A stretch of 64,000 bases of DNA. Source: Vibrio mediterranei (GTDB lineage Bacteria; Pseudomonadota; Gammaproteobacteria; Enterobacterales; Vibrionaceae). Below, one piece after another: positions 35,225-43,430 of the stretch. The stretch lies in NCBI RefSeq assembly GCF_900088415.1, contig NZ_FLLQ01000007.1, forward strand, positions 1 to 64,000, in the 5' to 3' direction. Position numbers and translations under genes: made by a program. The first letter of the stretch is position 1. The number at the start of each line of letters is the position of its first letter. The notes under the pieces are model-generated. The model saw nothing but the letters and a program-made list of their open reading frames with translations. It did not search any database and had not been told where the DNA came from.

Positions 35225-36064
35225 TTAGTCTTGAATCAAACGGATACCATCTTTATCAATACTGATCTTACCTTGCTTATATAGACCACCGATACTCTTC
35301 TTGTATGTACCTTTACTGGTTTTGAAGGTGGCAAAAATCGCTTCAGGCGTAGATTTATCGCTCAATGGTAAGAAGCCACCTTTCTTCTCTAGTAAACTTA
35401 GGATTTTTTCACTTAAATCATCCATTTTCGCAACGCCCACTTTTTGAAGCGTCAAGTCTATCTTACCATCAGAACGAACTTGCTTGATAAAGCCCTTCAA
35501 CTGCTTACCGATAAATAACTTACCAAATACATCCGAAGGGAAAATCATTCCCCAGTGTTCACCATTAATGATCGCTTTGTAACCCAAGTCACTGCGTTCA
35601 GCGATGAGCAAATCAACTTGCTGGTTCTTTGTATATTGTGCAGGTGTTTTGTCTAGAATCTTGTTAAATTTCGTGGTACCAACGATACGGCCGGATGCTT
35701 TGTCGGTGTACACGTAAACAAGAATCGTTTGTCCTGCTGACAGGCGACCACGCTGTTCGCTAAAAGGAATAAGTAAGTCTTTCTCTTTAATTCCCCAACT
35801 GGCAAATGCGCCGATGCTGTTTACGCCTTCAACTTTCATCAGGCCCCACTCACCAACTTGTGCAACTGGTTTTTCTGTGGTTGCAGCAATTTGGTTGTCC
35901 GCATCAAAATAGAGAAAAACATCAACAACATCACCAACCGCTACACCCTCAGGAGCGTGCTTCTTGGTTAATAAAATCGAACCGTAATCTTTTCCGTCTA
36001 AAAACCAACCAAAATCCGCTTCTTTTGTTACTTCTAGCTGGTTGATACGACCTACGTTAATCAT
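35225..36064 (-). CDS. cvfB: CvfB family S1 RNA-binding protein
   Basis: A 279-residue member of the CvfB/YitL family: tandem S1-like OB-fold domains (about 1-65, 66-140 and 140-215) and a C-terminal winged-helix domain (about 220-279, FATFKSKG-like segment with TYKKSIGGLYKQGKI). In Gram-positive bacteria CvfB affects virulence gene expression through RNA binding; its role in vibrios is not known to me. It starts with MINVGRINQLEV, a usual family N-terminus. It converges with the candidate RNA and is divergent from the gene at 36177. Confidence 0.87.
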   Translation of the reverse strand: MINVGRINQLEVTKEADFGWFLDGKDYGSILLTKKHAPEGVAVGDVVDVFLYFDADNQIAATTEKPVAQVGEWGLMKVEGVNSIGAFASWGIKEKDLLIPFSEQRGRLSAGQTILVYVYTDKASGRIVGTTKFNKILDKTPAQYTKNQQVDLLIAERSDLGYKAIINGEHWGMIFPSDVFGKLFIGKQLKGFIKQVRSDGKIDLTLQKVGVAKMDDLSEKILSLLEKKGGFLPLSDKSTPEAIFATFKTSKGTYKKSIGGLYKQGKISIDKDGIRLIQD

Positions 36065-36176
36065 TGTGTTTATCTCTATTGGGGTAATTGGCGCGATTAT
36101 ACCTGACTCGCTTTAAGATGCTAGTTTACCTTGGTTCTGATATGCTTAACGTTATCAAAGCACACGGAGAAGTTGT

Positions 36177-37526
36177 TTGATCACCGTCGACAAGCAAGAC
36201 GCCATTACACTCAAAATTGCACACGTGATGGCCAACTCAAAAAGATTAGATTTAGATGTTTACTTATTCGTCCCGAACGAACTAGGGATGAAGTCACATT
36301 TAGTATCAGAAACAGATTTCTACTACGATTCAATTTCGCAGAAGCGAGCCTATTATAGTAATGAAACACTTCTGCCGCTCGTTCACTCGCGACTAGCAAA
36401 ACGAGGACGCCTTTCTAATACTCAATACCGCGTCAGTTTGAGCCTATTCGCCTACCAATACGTTATCGCTCTCGATAAAGCTGTGGCAACCTTAAAAGAA
36501 ACGGCGAAGGAAGACGTCACTGCAGATGAGATAGATGAAGTCATTGAGCTCGCTCTCGATATTCTTAAGAAGATGCGCCGTTCGATTCCTTACGAAGAAA
36601 GCCTTAAACGTCACTATGCCAACATTGATAATTACTTATCTTGGTATACCGGGCAGAAGTTTCTCGAACTCGTCGTCTATATCCCTAATGGTAAGGCATA
36701 TACCCCTTTAAAAGATCGGCTTATTACCATTGTCGAGAAAGAACAGGCACATCGAAATCTAAACAACTACAACTCCGAAAAAGTTCGCAAAGATCCGACC
36801 CGTCTTAGCAACAAGATGAGGTTATTGCGCCGCTTGATTGAACATCCTGTTGTACTGCAAGAAAAGTCAACCTCCGTCGGCAGTAATACTAAACGGGTTA
36901 TCAAAGGTACAGCGACTGGACTTGTGATGTTATTCGTAACGTCTGCGGTCATATTAGCACGCGATTATCTGGGCGAGATTACCGCTTCATTTATTCTTGT
37001 TCTATCTGTTATCTACGCATTGCGTGAAGTATTTAAAGATGACCTACGCGATATTATGTGGCGCTGGATACAAAGAGGAAAACCTAAGTGGCGCAGACGT
37101 TATATCGATGCAACTACAAAGAAAGATGTAGGCAGGAAAATTGAGTGGCTGGATTATACAACGTTCGAAAAGATGCCTGATAGAATTAAGTCTATTCGTA
37201 AGAAACGCGTGGTTCAAAGAGAAGAAGAAATCTTGCACTATCGCGCGCTGACCGACATGGCCACCTCAAAATTTACCAGTGGTTATGATCAAACTCGCGA
37301 AATCCTCAATATTAACTTCCGGGCGCTGACGAGATTGATGGACAAATCCAACAACCGCTTTTATAAGCTCCAAGACGGTCAAGTAGTGAAAGAATCGTTA
37401 GAAAAACGTCACTTGCTCAACCTAATTGTGAAGGAGCACAACCATGGTAACGAACCCGTTTACTATCGTTGGAAAATTGTGCTCAGCCGTTCGAAAATTG
37501 TCGATATAGAACAGATCTCGCTGTAG
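36177..37526 (+). CDS. Unknown membrane protein with two central helices
   Basis: A 449-residue protein I cannot assign. The N-terminal 240 residues are charged and soluble-looking. Two membrane helices follow close together (about 243-262 TGLVMLFVTSAVIL and 267-285 ITASFILVLSVIYAL) with a very basic stretch after them (RWIQRGKPKWRRRY), and a 150-residue C-terminal cytoplasmic part. Both large domains would be on the same side of the membrane, with the short loop outside. The start is TTG with GGAG seven bases upstream; no ATG fits as well. It is monocistronic and divergent from cvfB. Confidence 0.75.
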   Translation: MITVDKQDAITLKIAHVMANSKRLDLDVYLFVPNELGMKSHLVSETDFYYDSISQKRAYYSNETLLPLVHSRLAKRGRLSNTQYRVSLSLFAYQYVIALDKAVATLKETAKEDVTADEIDEVIELALDILKKMRRSIPYEESLKRHYANIDNYLSWYTGQKFLELVVYIPNGKAYTPLKDRLITIVEKEQAHRNLNNYNSEKVRKDPTRLSNKMRLLRRLIEHPVVLQEKSTSVGSNTKRVIKGTATGLVMLFVTSAVILARDYLGEITASFILVLSVIYALREVFKDDLRDIMWRWIQRGKPKWRRRYIDATTKKDVGRKIEWLDYTTFEKMPDRIKSIRKKRVVQREEEILHYRALTDMATSKFTSGYDQTREILNINFRALTRLMDKSNNRFYKLQDGQVVKESLEKRHLLNLIVKEHNHGNEPVYYRWKIVLSRSKIVDIEQISL

Positions 37527-37564
37527 TACTAAAAGTTTGAGTGCACACAGTTTGGTTGGCTAGG

Positions 37565-38044
37565 TTACGCAGCCTTAGCTTTTAATGACAAGACCAACGA
37601 AAACTCCGCCATTGGTTCGTCGCCATGTAGTGATGGACAGATGGCGGTAATCTTTACCGGTCTGTTTACACGCTCTCCCGTTCTTATCGTCTCATCTAAC
37701 ATTTCATCAATGAGCTTTCCGTCAGAACATACAAATTGAACGTCAGCTTCTGGACGTTTCAAAAATTTGCCTTCGACCTCTTTGAATGCCAACGACACTT
37801 TATTACCCCGTTTTTGCGCTTTATTCATCGCCATAAATCCGCCGGCCACATCAGCACCTACCGCAAGCACGCCAAAATACATACTGTTTAAGTGATTCTT
37901 CGTACGTCGCCTTAATGGAATATTAATTACGACCTTTTCCTCGTTCAGCTCCAATAATTTTGGACGGCATAACCAAATTAACGGCACCTTCATAAACCCG
38001 AACGCGTTAAGGTAAAAATTAGCCTTTTGTAACGGCGATAACAT
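37565..38044 (-). CDS. DUF4442 hot-dog fold protein
   Basis: A 159-residue protein of the DUF4442 group within the hot-dog/thioesterase superfamily. The segment RTKNHLNSMYFGVLAVGADVAGGFMAM corresponds to the helix and conserved Asn/His region of PaaI-like thioesterases. Acyl-CoA substrates are likely but unproven. GAGGGA precedes the ATG. The N-terminus contains a hydrophobic segment (FYLNAFGFMKVPLIWL) that may be a membrane-associating helix. Confidence 0.8.
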   Translation of the reverse strand: MLSPLQKANFYLNAFGFMKVPLIWLCRPKLLELNEEKVVINIPLRRRTKNHLNSMYFGVLAVGADVAGGFMAMNKAQKRGNKVSLAFKEVEGKFLKRPEADVQFVCSDGKLIDEMLDETIRTGERVNRPVKITAICPSLHGDEPMAEFSLVLSLKAKAA

Positions 38045-38116
38045 ACGACTTCCCTCATCTATACTTGTCTGACCAGTAAACTAGAAAGCCACGAAGATGT
38101 CAAAAAATTGTTAATA

Positions 38117-38152
38117 AAAAGCTCCTAACTTCTTATGAAGGTAGGAGCTTTT
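38117..38152. terminator. Bidirectional terminator
   Basis: AAAAGCTCCTA pairs with TAGGAGCTTTT (11 bp). It ends the PEP-synthase-like gene on the minus strand. Confidence 0.88.
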
Positions 38153-38172
38153 CACTTTAAATACTGCCGTGA

Positions 38173-39084
38173 TTAAGCTGCGGTGGAATACACGTCGATT
38201 CTACCCAGTTCAGCAATGAAGTCTTTAAGGACTGGATAGTCGTCAAGTGCCCCAATCGTTAGTAGAACCGGTTTTCTCGCTTCTTTAGAGGCGGTAACCG
38301 CTTCTTTAATTAGCTTTAGTACCGCTTCGTTTTGAGGGTCGTATAGATGAACCAGCTCTTCTTGATTAATGTCGACACCTAAGGTCAATTGAGTCAAGCT
38401 CTCAACTTTAATTACCAATCCATCGAAATACTGTAGCAAACGCTCAGACAGCAGCACTGCAGAAGGAGTGTCGCAAGCAAACAGTACTTTGAGACCATTA
38501 AGGCCTCGTGGCAAGCCCTGCTCAGCGAGTCGGTCAATGATTTTAGCGGCATCACTCAAGGCGCGTACACAAGGCACAACGATTTCTACATTAATACCGT
38601 CTGCTCTCAAACGCTTTATCACTTCACATTCAAGCGCAAAGCACGCTTTATAAGCGTCAGAAGCAAATCGGGAGACACCACGGAGTCCCAGACAAGGGTT
38701 AACCTCATCAGGTTCCGCGCCTCCACCTAGTAGAGCGCTCATCTCGTAGCTATTTGCATCATTGAGTTCAAGACGTACGGTGTCGTAAGAAGCAATATTC
38801 GCCGCTTTAATTGCATTCACCAACGTCTCAACAAAAAACTCTGAAGCACTTTGCTCACCTAAGATAGCATTTATTGCCTCGAGCTCTACGGTATCGAGAG
38901 AGTCAACCATTGAGGCATAGTTGGGGTGAAAGAATATCTTTTCCATAATGAGCTCAGAAATAGATACATAAAGATGGGTAGCAGGTTGCTGCTGCTCGCC
39001 AAAACTAGGCAGTACATTTCCAAGGTTCAGGTTGGTTGTTGATTCGGCTTCTTCTTGGCCAGTTTGGATAGTGTCGTACCCCAT
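38173..39084 (-). CDS. Stand-alone, degenerate PEP-synthase C-terminal domain
   Basis: A 303-residue protein that aligns to the C-terminal PEP/pyruvate-binding TIM barrel of phosphoenolpyruvate synthase only; the ATP-grasp and phosphohistidine domains are absent. PpsA's ENPMLGFRGASRY appears as VNPCLGLRGVSRF (Arg135 kept). However, MCEIPS has become ACDTPS (Glu to Asp205), SNDMTQL has become VESLTQL (Asn-Asp lost) and the catalytic-Cys loop GICGQGPSD has become LTIGALDD, so catalysis looks impossible. GGAG precedes the ATG. It is divergent from aroH, as ppsA is in E. coli. A pseudoenzyme or PEP sensor is possible; a recent pseudogene is unlikely since the frame is intact. Confidence 0.85.
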   Translation of the reverse strand: MGYDTIQTGQEEAESTTNLNLGNVLPSFGEQQQPATHLYVSISELIMEKIFFHPNYASMVDSLDTVELEAINAILGEQSASEFFVETLVNAIKAANIASYDTVRLELNDANSYEMSALLGGGAEPDEVNPCLGLRGVSRFASDAYKACFALECEVIKRLRADGINVEIVVPCVRALSDAAKIIDRLAEQGLPRGLNGLKVLFACDTPSAVLLSERLLQYFDGLVIKVESLTQLTLGVDINQEELVHLYDPQNEAVLKLIKEAVTASKEARKPVLLTIGALDDYPVLKDFIAELGRIDVYSTAA

Positions 39085-39345
39085 TGCTGCTCCGTGCTGT
39101 TGTTATTTGCTTTAAAGGAAAAATACCGACTCCCGCCAATGAATACAAGGGATTCCTTTTAATTAAATGTGACCACTATTTTTGTAGCACGAGGATAAAG
39201 CCAAACTTTGATTCTAATTTAACCAATGTGTGTTTTATGAAGGACGAATCAATGCAAATGATACGGTTATCTCCGGATTAGAGGTTTATTCTAACTGTCA
39301 TTTCGTTTATCTTTACCGCTTCGTAATAAATTTGCAGGCTGCACC

Positions 39346-40410
39346 ATGCCATTAAAGACAGATGAACTAAGAACACAGGCATTAGGTCCAATGCCGACTC
39401 CGTCAGAATTGAGTACGAATCACCCAATTACGGATGACGTTGCAGAGCGCATTGCTAATTCTCGCCGTCAAATTGAAAGTATTTTAAGTGGAGAAGATGA
39501 TCGTCTTCTTTGCATTGTGGGCCCTTGTTCAGTCCACGATACTGAAGCTGCACTAGACTATGCTAAGCGTTTAAGTGCAATTCAAAACGAGTATAAAGAC
39601 GAACTATTTATCGTCATGCGTACCTACTTTGAAAAACCACGCACTGTTGTTGGATGGAAAGGCTTAATTACGGACCCTAATCTTGATGGTTCTTATGCGC
39701 TTGAGACTGGCTTGAACAAAGCTCGTGGTTTGCTTCTAGACATCAACAAACTTGGTTTGGCTACGGCAACTGAGTTTTTAGATATGATTACCGGCCAATA
39801 CATCGCCGACCTTATCACTTGGGGTGCAATTGGCGCGCGTACTACTGAGTCGCAAATTCACCGAGAAATGGCCTCAGCTTTATCTTGCCCTGTTGGTTTC
39901 AAAAACGGTACCAACGGCAGCATCAAAATTGCTATTGATGCGATTCGCGCCGCGAGAGCACAGCACTATTTCTACTCACCAGATAAACATGGTCGTATGA
40001 CAGTATACCGCACCAGTGGTAACCCATTCGGTCACGTGATTCTACGTGGTGGAGACACAGGACCAAACTTCGATCAAGCGTCTATCGAGAAAGCATGCGA
40101 TCAGTTAGCATCATTCGACTTGCCAGCTCGCCTAGTTGTTGACTTCAGTCACGCAAACTGCCAAAAACAACACCGTAAGCAACTCGACGTTGCAAAAGAC
40201 ATCGCTGGTCAAATCATCTCTGGTTCCAACAAGATTTCAGGCATCATGGCTGAGAGCTTCATAGAAGAAGGTAACCAGAGCATGGAAGATCTCCATAACT
40301 TAACTTATGGACAATCAATCACAGATCCTTGCCTTAGCTGGAATGATACCGTTCAAATGCTAGACATTCTTGCTGATGCTGTAAAACAACGTAACGAGAA
40401 GGAAGGTTAA
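39346..40410 (+). CDS. aroH: DAHP synthase, AroH-like
   Basis: 3-deoxy-7-phosphoheptulonate synthase joins PEP and erythrose 4-phosphate in the first shikimate step. The 354-residue sequence is closest in wording to E. coli AroH (Trp-sensitive): TDELRT at the start, VVGWKGLI, TTESQIHREMASALSCPVGFKNG, the metal and substrate motif VDFSHANCQKQHRKQL, and the YGQSITDPCLSW ending. Feedback specificity cannot be read safely from sequence. It begins 261 bp after the divergent PEP-synthase-like gene and is followed 1 bp later by yajQ, so both are one transcript. Confidence 0.93.
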   Translation: MPLKTDELRTQALGPMPTPSELSTNHPITDDVAERIANSRRQIESILSGEDDRLLCIVGPCSVHDTEAALDYAKRLSAIQNEYKDELFIVMRTYFEKPRTVVGWKGLITDPNLDGSYALETGLNKARGLLLDINKLGLATATEFLDMITGQYIADLITWGAIGARTTESQIHREMASALSCPVGFKNGTNGSIKIAIDAIRAARAQHYFYSPDKHGRMTVYRTSGNPFGHVILRGGDTGPNFDQASIEKACDQLASFDLPARLVVDFSHANCQKQHRKQLDVAKDIAGQIISGSNKISGIMAESFIEEGNQSMEDLHNLTYGQSITDPCLSWNDTVQMLDILADAVKQRNEKEG

Positions 40411-40411
40411 C

Positions 40412-40894
40412 ATGCCGTCATTTGATATTGTTTCAGAAATCGACACAGTAGAACTGCGTAATGCTGTAGACAATGCAAACCGTGAACTGGCGACGCGTTT
40501 TGATTTTAGGAACGTCGAAGCATCGTTCTCTCAAAACGATGAATCCGTAAAACTTTCATGTGAAGGCGATTTCCAGCTTAAGCAAATGCGCGATATTTTG
40601 CGTGGTAACCTGACTAAGCGTGGCGTTGATGTAAACGCGATGGAATCACAAACGGCTGAACAATCAGGTAAACAATGGCACCAAACCGTATTGTTCAAGC
40701 AAGGTATCGAAACCAACGTTGCAAAGAAAATCGTGAAACTGGTAAAAGACTCGAAAATTAAAGTTCAAGTCGCGATTCAAGGTGACAAAGTCCGCGTAAC
40801 AGGTAAGAAACGCGATGACCTGCAAGCAACTATGCAGTTAGTTAAGAATGGCGAACTGGGTCAACCATTCCAGTTTAATAACTTCCGCGACTAA
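40412..40894 (+). CDS. yajQ: YajQ family nucleotide-binding protein
   Basis: A 160-residue YajQ family protein, beginning MPSFDIVSEIDTVELRNAVDNA as nearly all members do. It has two ferredoxin-like halves; members bind nucleotides and RNA, and in Xanthomonas cyclic di-GMP. The start lies immediately after the aroH stop, so it is translationally coupled. A 30-bp palindromic terminator follows. Confidence 0.93.
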   Translation: MPSFDIVSEIDTVELRNAVDNANRELATRFDFRNVEASFSQNDESVKLSCEGDFQLKQMRDILRGNLTKRGVDVNAMESQTAEQSGKQWHQTVLFKQGIETNVAKKIVKLVKDSKIKVQVAIQGDKVRVTGKKRDDLQATMQLVKNGELGQPFQFNNFRD

Positions 40895-40911
40895 CTCGAG
40901 TTAGTCGTTTT

Positions 40912-40941
40912 AAATAAAAGGGCGTTAACGCCCTTTTATTT
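40912..40941. terminator. Perfect 30-bp palindromic bidirectional terminator
   Basis: AAATAAAAGGGCGTT followed by its exact reverse complement. It serves yajQ on the plus strand and the siroheme-synthase-like gene on the minus strand, and includes the stop codon of the latter (40936-40938). Confidence 0.88.
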
Positions 40942-41874
40942 TATCTGCGCCAAGCCAATTTCCTCATCGCCCTCTTTAAGAAGCCTATGTGAGGAAGATT
41001 GCGGGTCTACAAACACTACTATACGTTCTTTGTTTGCTTTGCGTTTCTGAATGTCTTGAGAGACTTGTGCGATATCTTGAAACTCGATGCGCTCTGCGTC
41101 CCGTCGAACTAAATCAACAAATCCGAATGGACAACTCTTGTCAAAGAACACCACTTCAGCCTCTTGCATAATCCTTAGTGCTTTAATAGGCAGGAGTTCA
41201 GGGTCAACACCAAACTTGATCCACGTACAGGCATTGGAAAACTCTGTGTCACTGTTTATGAGCTGTTGATAGGCGAGCTCAAGCTCATGATTATTCTTAC
41301 ATTCCACTACCCTAGGTTCGTTGAAAAACAGCTCCCAGAACTTACGTCGCTCATCAACGGTAGCGAAATGCTGTTTAATATCACCACGTTTGCTTGCGGC
41401 AAAATCCGCCAGCTGAGCCGTATTCATGGGAAGTATGGACTCAAGCTTTTCACGAATACCTCTAATTAGAACTGGCGAGGCACCACCACTTGATATGGCA
41501 ATTTGAACGCGGCCGCGATTGATTATTGATGGAGTAATAAAGTCGCAATACGGAGTATCATCAACGACATTTACCAAAATACCCATTTTTTTAGCATCTT
41601 TATGCACCTGATGGTTAAGTTCTGGGTTATCAGTTGTCGCCCAAACTTGCACAAAGTCCTGATGCATTAACTCAGCTTCGTAGAAACGCTTTACCCATAA
41701 ACATTTACCTTGCTCGACTAAATCAGCAAGGTAAGGCTCTAGTTGAGGTGATACTATCGTTACGCGAGCCCCTGCTCTCGTTAAAGTATCCACTTTTCGG
41801 CACGCGACCTCTCCGCCCCCTACGACCAAAACTGGTCGATCTAGTAAATCCATAAACAGTGGAAAGTAACGCAT
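40936..41874 (-). CDS. CysG-like precorrin-2 dehydrogenase with decayed methyltransferase half
   Basis: A 312-residue relative of siroheme synthase. Residues 1-205 form the precorrin-2 dehydrogenase/ferrochelatase module: NAD motif VLVVGGGEVACRKVDTL, and NVVDDTPYCDFITPS with the acidic and Ser residues of the active site. Residues 215-300 still resemble the start of the SAM-dependent uroporphyrinogen methyltransferase (VDPELLPIKALRIMQEAEVVFFD, LVRRDAERI). The SAM-binding GxGPGDPEL is altered to KFGVDPEL and the rest of that domain (about 150 residues) is missing. Methylation must come from another enzyme such as a separate CobA/CysG. The gene is monocistronic. Confidence 0.85.
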   Translation of the reverse strand: MRYFPLFMDLLDRPVLVVGGGEVACRKVDTLTRAGARVTIVSPQLEPYLADLVEQGKCLWVKRFYEAELMHQDFVQVWATTDNPELNHQVHKDAKKMGILVNVVDDTPYCDFITPSIINRGRVQIAISSGGASPVLIRGIREKLESILPMNTAQLADFAASKRGDIKQHFATVDERRKFWELFFNEPRVVECKNNHELELAYQQLINSDTEFSNACTWIKFGVDPELLPIKALRIMQEAEVVFFDKSCPFGFVDLVRRDAERIEFQDIAQVSQDIQKRKANKERIVVFVDPQSSSHRLLKEGDEEIGLAQIK

Positions 41875-42331
41875 AAATTTCCTTTTCTAAACGAAATAAC
41901 TATTCATTCATATTCACCATTACGGTGCATATTTGTCACCGAGACATTGGTCACAAAACAATTTTTCACTGAATTTTTAATGTTTATTAGTCAAAAATTT
42001 GAACCAAAATCAATAAAACGGCCGATCATGTTAATTTAACACAAATATAACATACCACTCTCTAAAGCACCTTTTTGGTGCCAAGCTGCACTATTTACAA
42101 AATCATCACATTTCGTCATTCTAACTACTGTTTAGACGTATGTGGCAACTCAAAACACTATTTAAATTAATAATTTGAGAAATCACAAATCATTATCTAC
42201 GCTTTAAACGGTCGTTACAAATTGCACCAAATCAGTTCAATTTTAACGACTTATGATGCAACACAACAATAACTAGCACATTGTATTCAGGCTGGACCTG
42301 ATTTACACGGAAATAACAGGAAGGATACACA
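41875..42331. other. Regulatory gap upstream of the amino acid transporter
   Basis: About 460 bp, AT-rich, with no reading frame of note. It separates two divergent genes and carries the NtrC-like dyad at 42067-42081. The end (ACAGGAAGGA) is the ribosome site of the binding-protein gene. I looked for a sigma-54 GG-N10-GC promoter and found none that fits well. Confidence 0.5.
42067..42081. promoter_or_regulatory. NtrC-like binding dyad
   Basis: GCACC-TTTTT-GGTGC is a perfect dyad matching the NtrC consensus (GCACC-N5-GGTGC). It lies 250 bp before the amino acid transporter genes, a usual enhancer distance. Confidence 0.55.
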
Positions 42332-43360
42332 ATGGCAAAGAAACTCACTCTTATTGCTTCTTTAGTAGCGGCATCTGCTGCAATGATGAGTACATCAGCA
42401 TCTGCTGCTGACGGCACTCTCGACAAAGTCACTAAAGCTGGCGTTTTAACCTGTGGCGTTAGTACTGGTCTTCCAGGCTTCTCTAACCCTAACTCAAAAG
42501 GTGAGTGGGAAGGTATTGACGTAGAATACTGCCAAGCTCTTGCTGCTGCGGTATTGGGTGACAAATCCAAAGTTAAATACGTTCCATTGACTGCAAAAGA
42601 ACGTTTTACTGCACTTCAATCTGGTGAGATTGATGTACTATCACGTAACACAACATGGACTCTACACCGTGACTCTGCACTAGGTCTAAACTTCGTTGGT
42701 GTTAACTACTACGATGGTCAAGGCTTTATGGTTAAGAAAGATCTAGGTCTTTCTAGCGCTAAAGAGCTTGACGGCGCGTCTGTTTGTGTTCAATCAGGTA
42801 CCACTACTGAGCTGAACCTAGCTGATTACTTCCGTAACAATGGTATGGAATACAAGCCAGTAGTATTCGATACTGCAGCTCAAACGTCAAAAGGTTTCGA
42901 CTCAGGTCGTTGTGATGTGTTAACAACTGACCAATCTGGTCTATATGCACTTCGTCTAAACCTTCAAGATCCAAGTTCAGCGGTCGTTCTTCCAGAGATC
43001 ATTTCTAAAGAGCCTCTTGGCCCAGTAGTTCGTCAAGGCGACGACCAGTGGTTCAACATCGCTAAGTGGACACTAGCTGCAATGGTGAACGCTGAAGAAT
43101 ATGGCATCACGTCTAAGAATGCGGATGAAATGCTTAAATCTAAAGATCCAAACATCAAGCGTATTCTTGGTGTTGATGGTCCTAAAGGTAAAGGCCTAGG
43201 TATCCGTGATGATTGGGGCTACCAAATCATTAAACAAGTAGGTAACTACGGCGAGAGTTTTGAGCGTACAGTTGGTGAAGGTTCACCACTTCAAATCTCA
43301 CGTGGCGTAAACGCACTATGGAATGCTGGCGGCTTCATGTACGCGCCACCAATCCGCTAA
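42332..43360 (+). CDS. aapJ: General L-amino acid binding protein (AapJ/BztA type)
   Basis: A periplasmic substrate-binding protein of the polar-amino-acid (PAAT) ABC family. It has a signal peptide (residues 1-25, ending ASA), then the binding fold: TLDKVTKAGVLTCGVSTGLPGFS, IDVLSRNTTWTLHRD and a typical second lobe (DGASVCVQSGTTTELNL). The length of 342 is that of AapJ/BztA, longer than HisJ-type proteins. AAGGA is placed well before the ATG. A terminator directly after the gene probably lowers expression of the downstream permease genes, a usual stoichiometry device. Confidence 0.93.
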   Translation: MAKKLTLIASLVAASAAMMSTSASAADGTLDKVTKAGVLTCGVSTGLPGFSNPNSKGEWEGIDVEYCQALAAAVLGDKSKVKYVPLTAKERFTALQSGEIDVLSRNTTWTLHRDSALGLNFVGVNYYDGQGFMVKKDLGLSSAKELDGASVCVQSGTTTELNLADYFRNNGMEYKPVVFDTAAQTSKGFDSGRCDVLTTDQSGLYALRLNLQDPSSAVVLPEIISKEPLGPVVRQGDDQWFNIAKWTLAAMVNAEEYGITSKNADEMLKSKDPNIKRILGVDGPKGKGLGIRDDWGYQIIKQVGNYGESFERTVGEGSPLQISRGVNALWNAGGFMYAPPIR

Positions 43361-43380
43361 TAACTATTAAGTGCTCAAAT

Positions 43381-43406
43381 AAGGGCGGTTCATCCGCCCT
43401 TTTTTT
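43381..43406 (+). terminator. Partial terminator after the binding-protein gene
   Basis: AAGGGCGG pairs with CCGCCCTT, followed by T's. It lies between the first and second genes of the operon, so it should attenuate rather than stop transcription. Confidence 0.8.
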
Positions 43407-43430
43407 AAAAGGATTTGAGGTTATAGCTGT

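Noticed and set aside
41875..42331. Sigma-54 promoter for the amino acid transporter
   Set aside because: Several GG...GC pairs were tried but none had the 10-nt spacing together with TGGCAC/TTGC.
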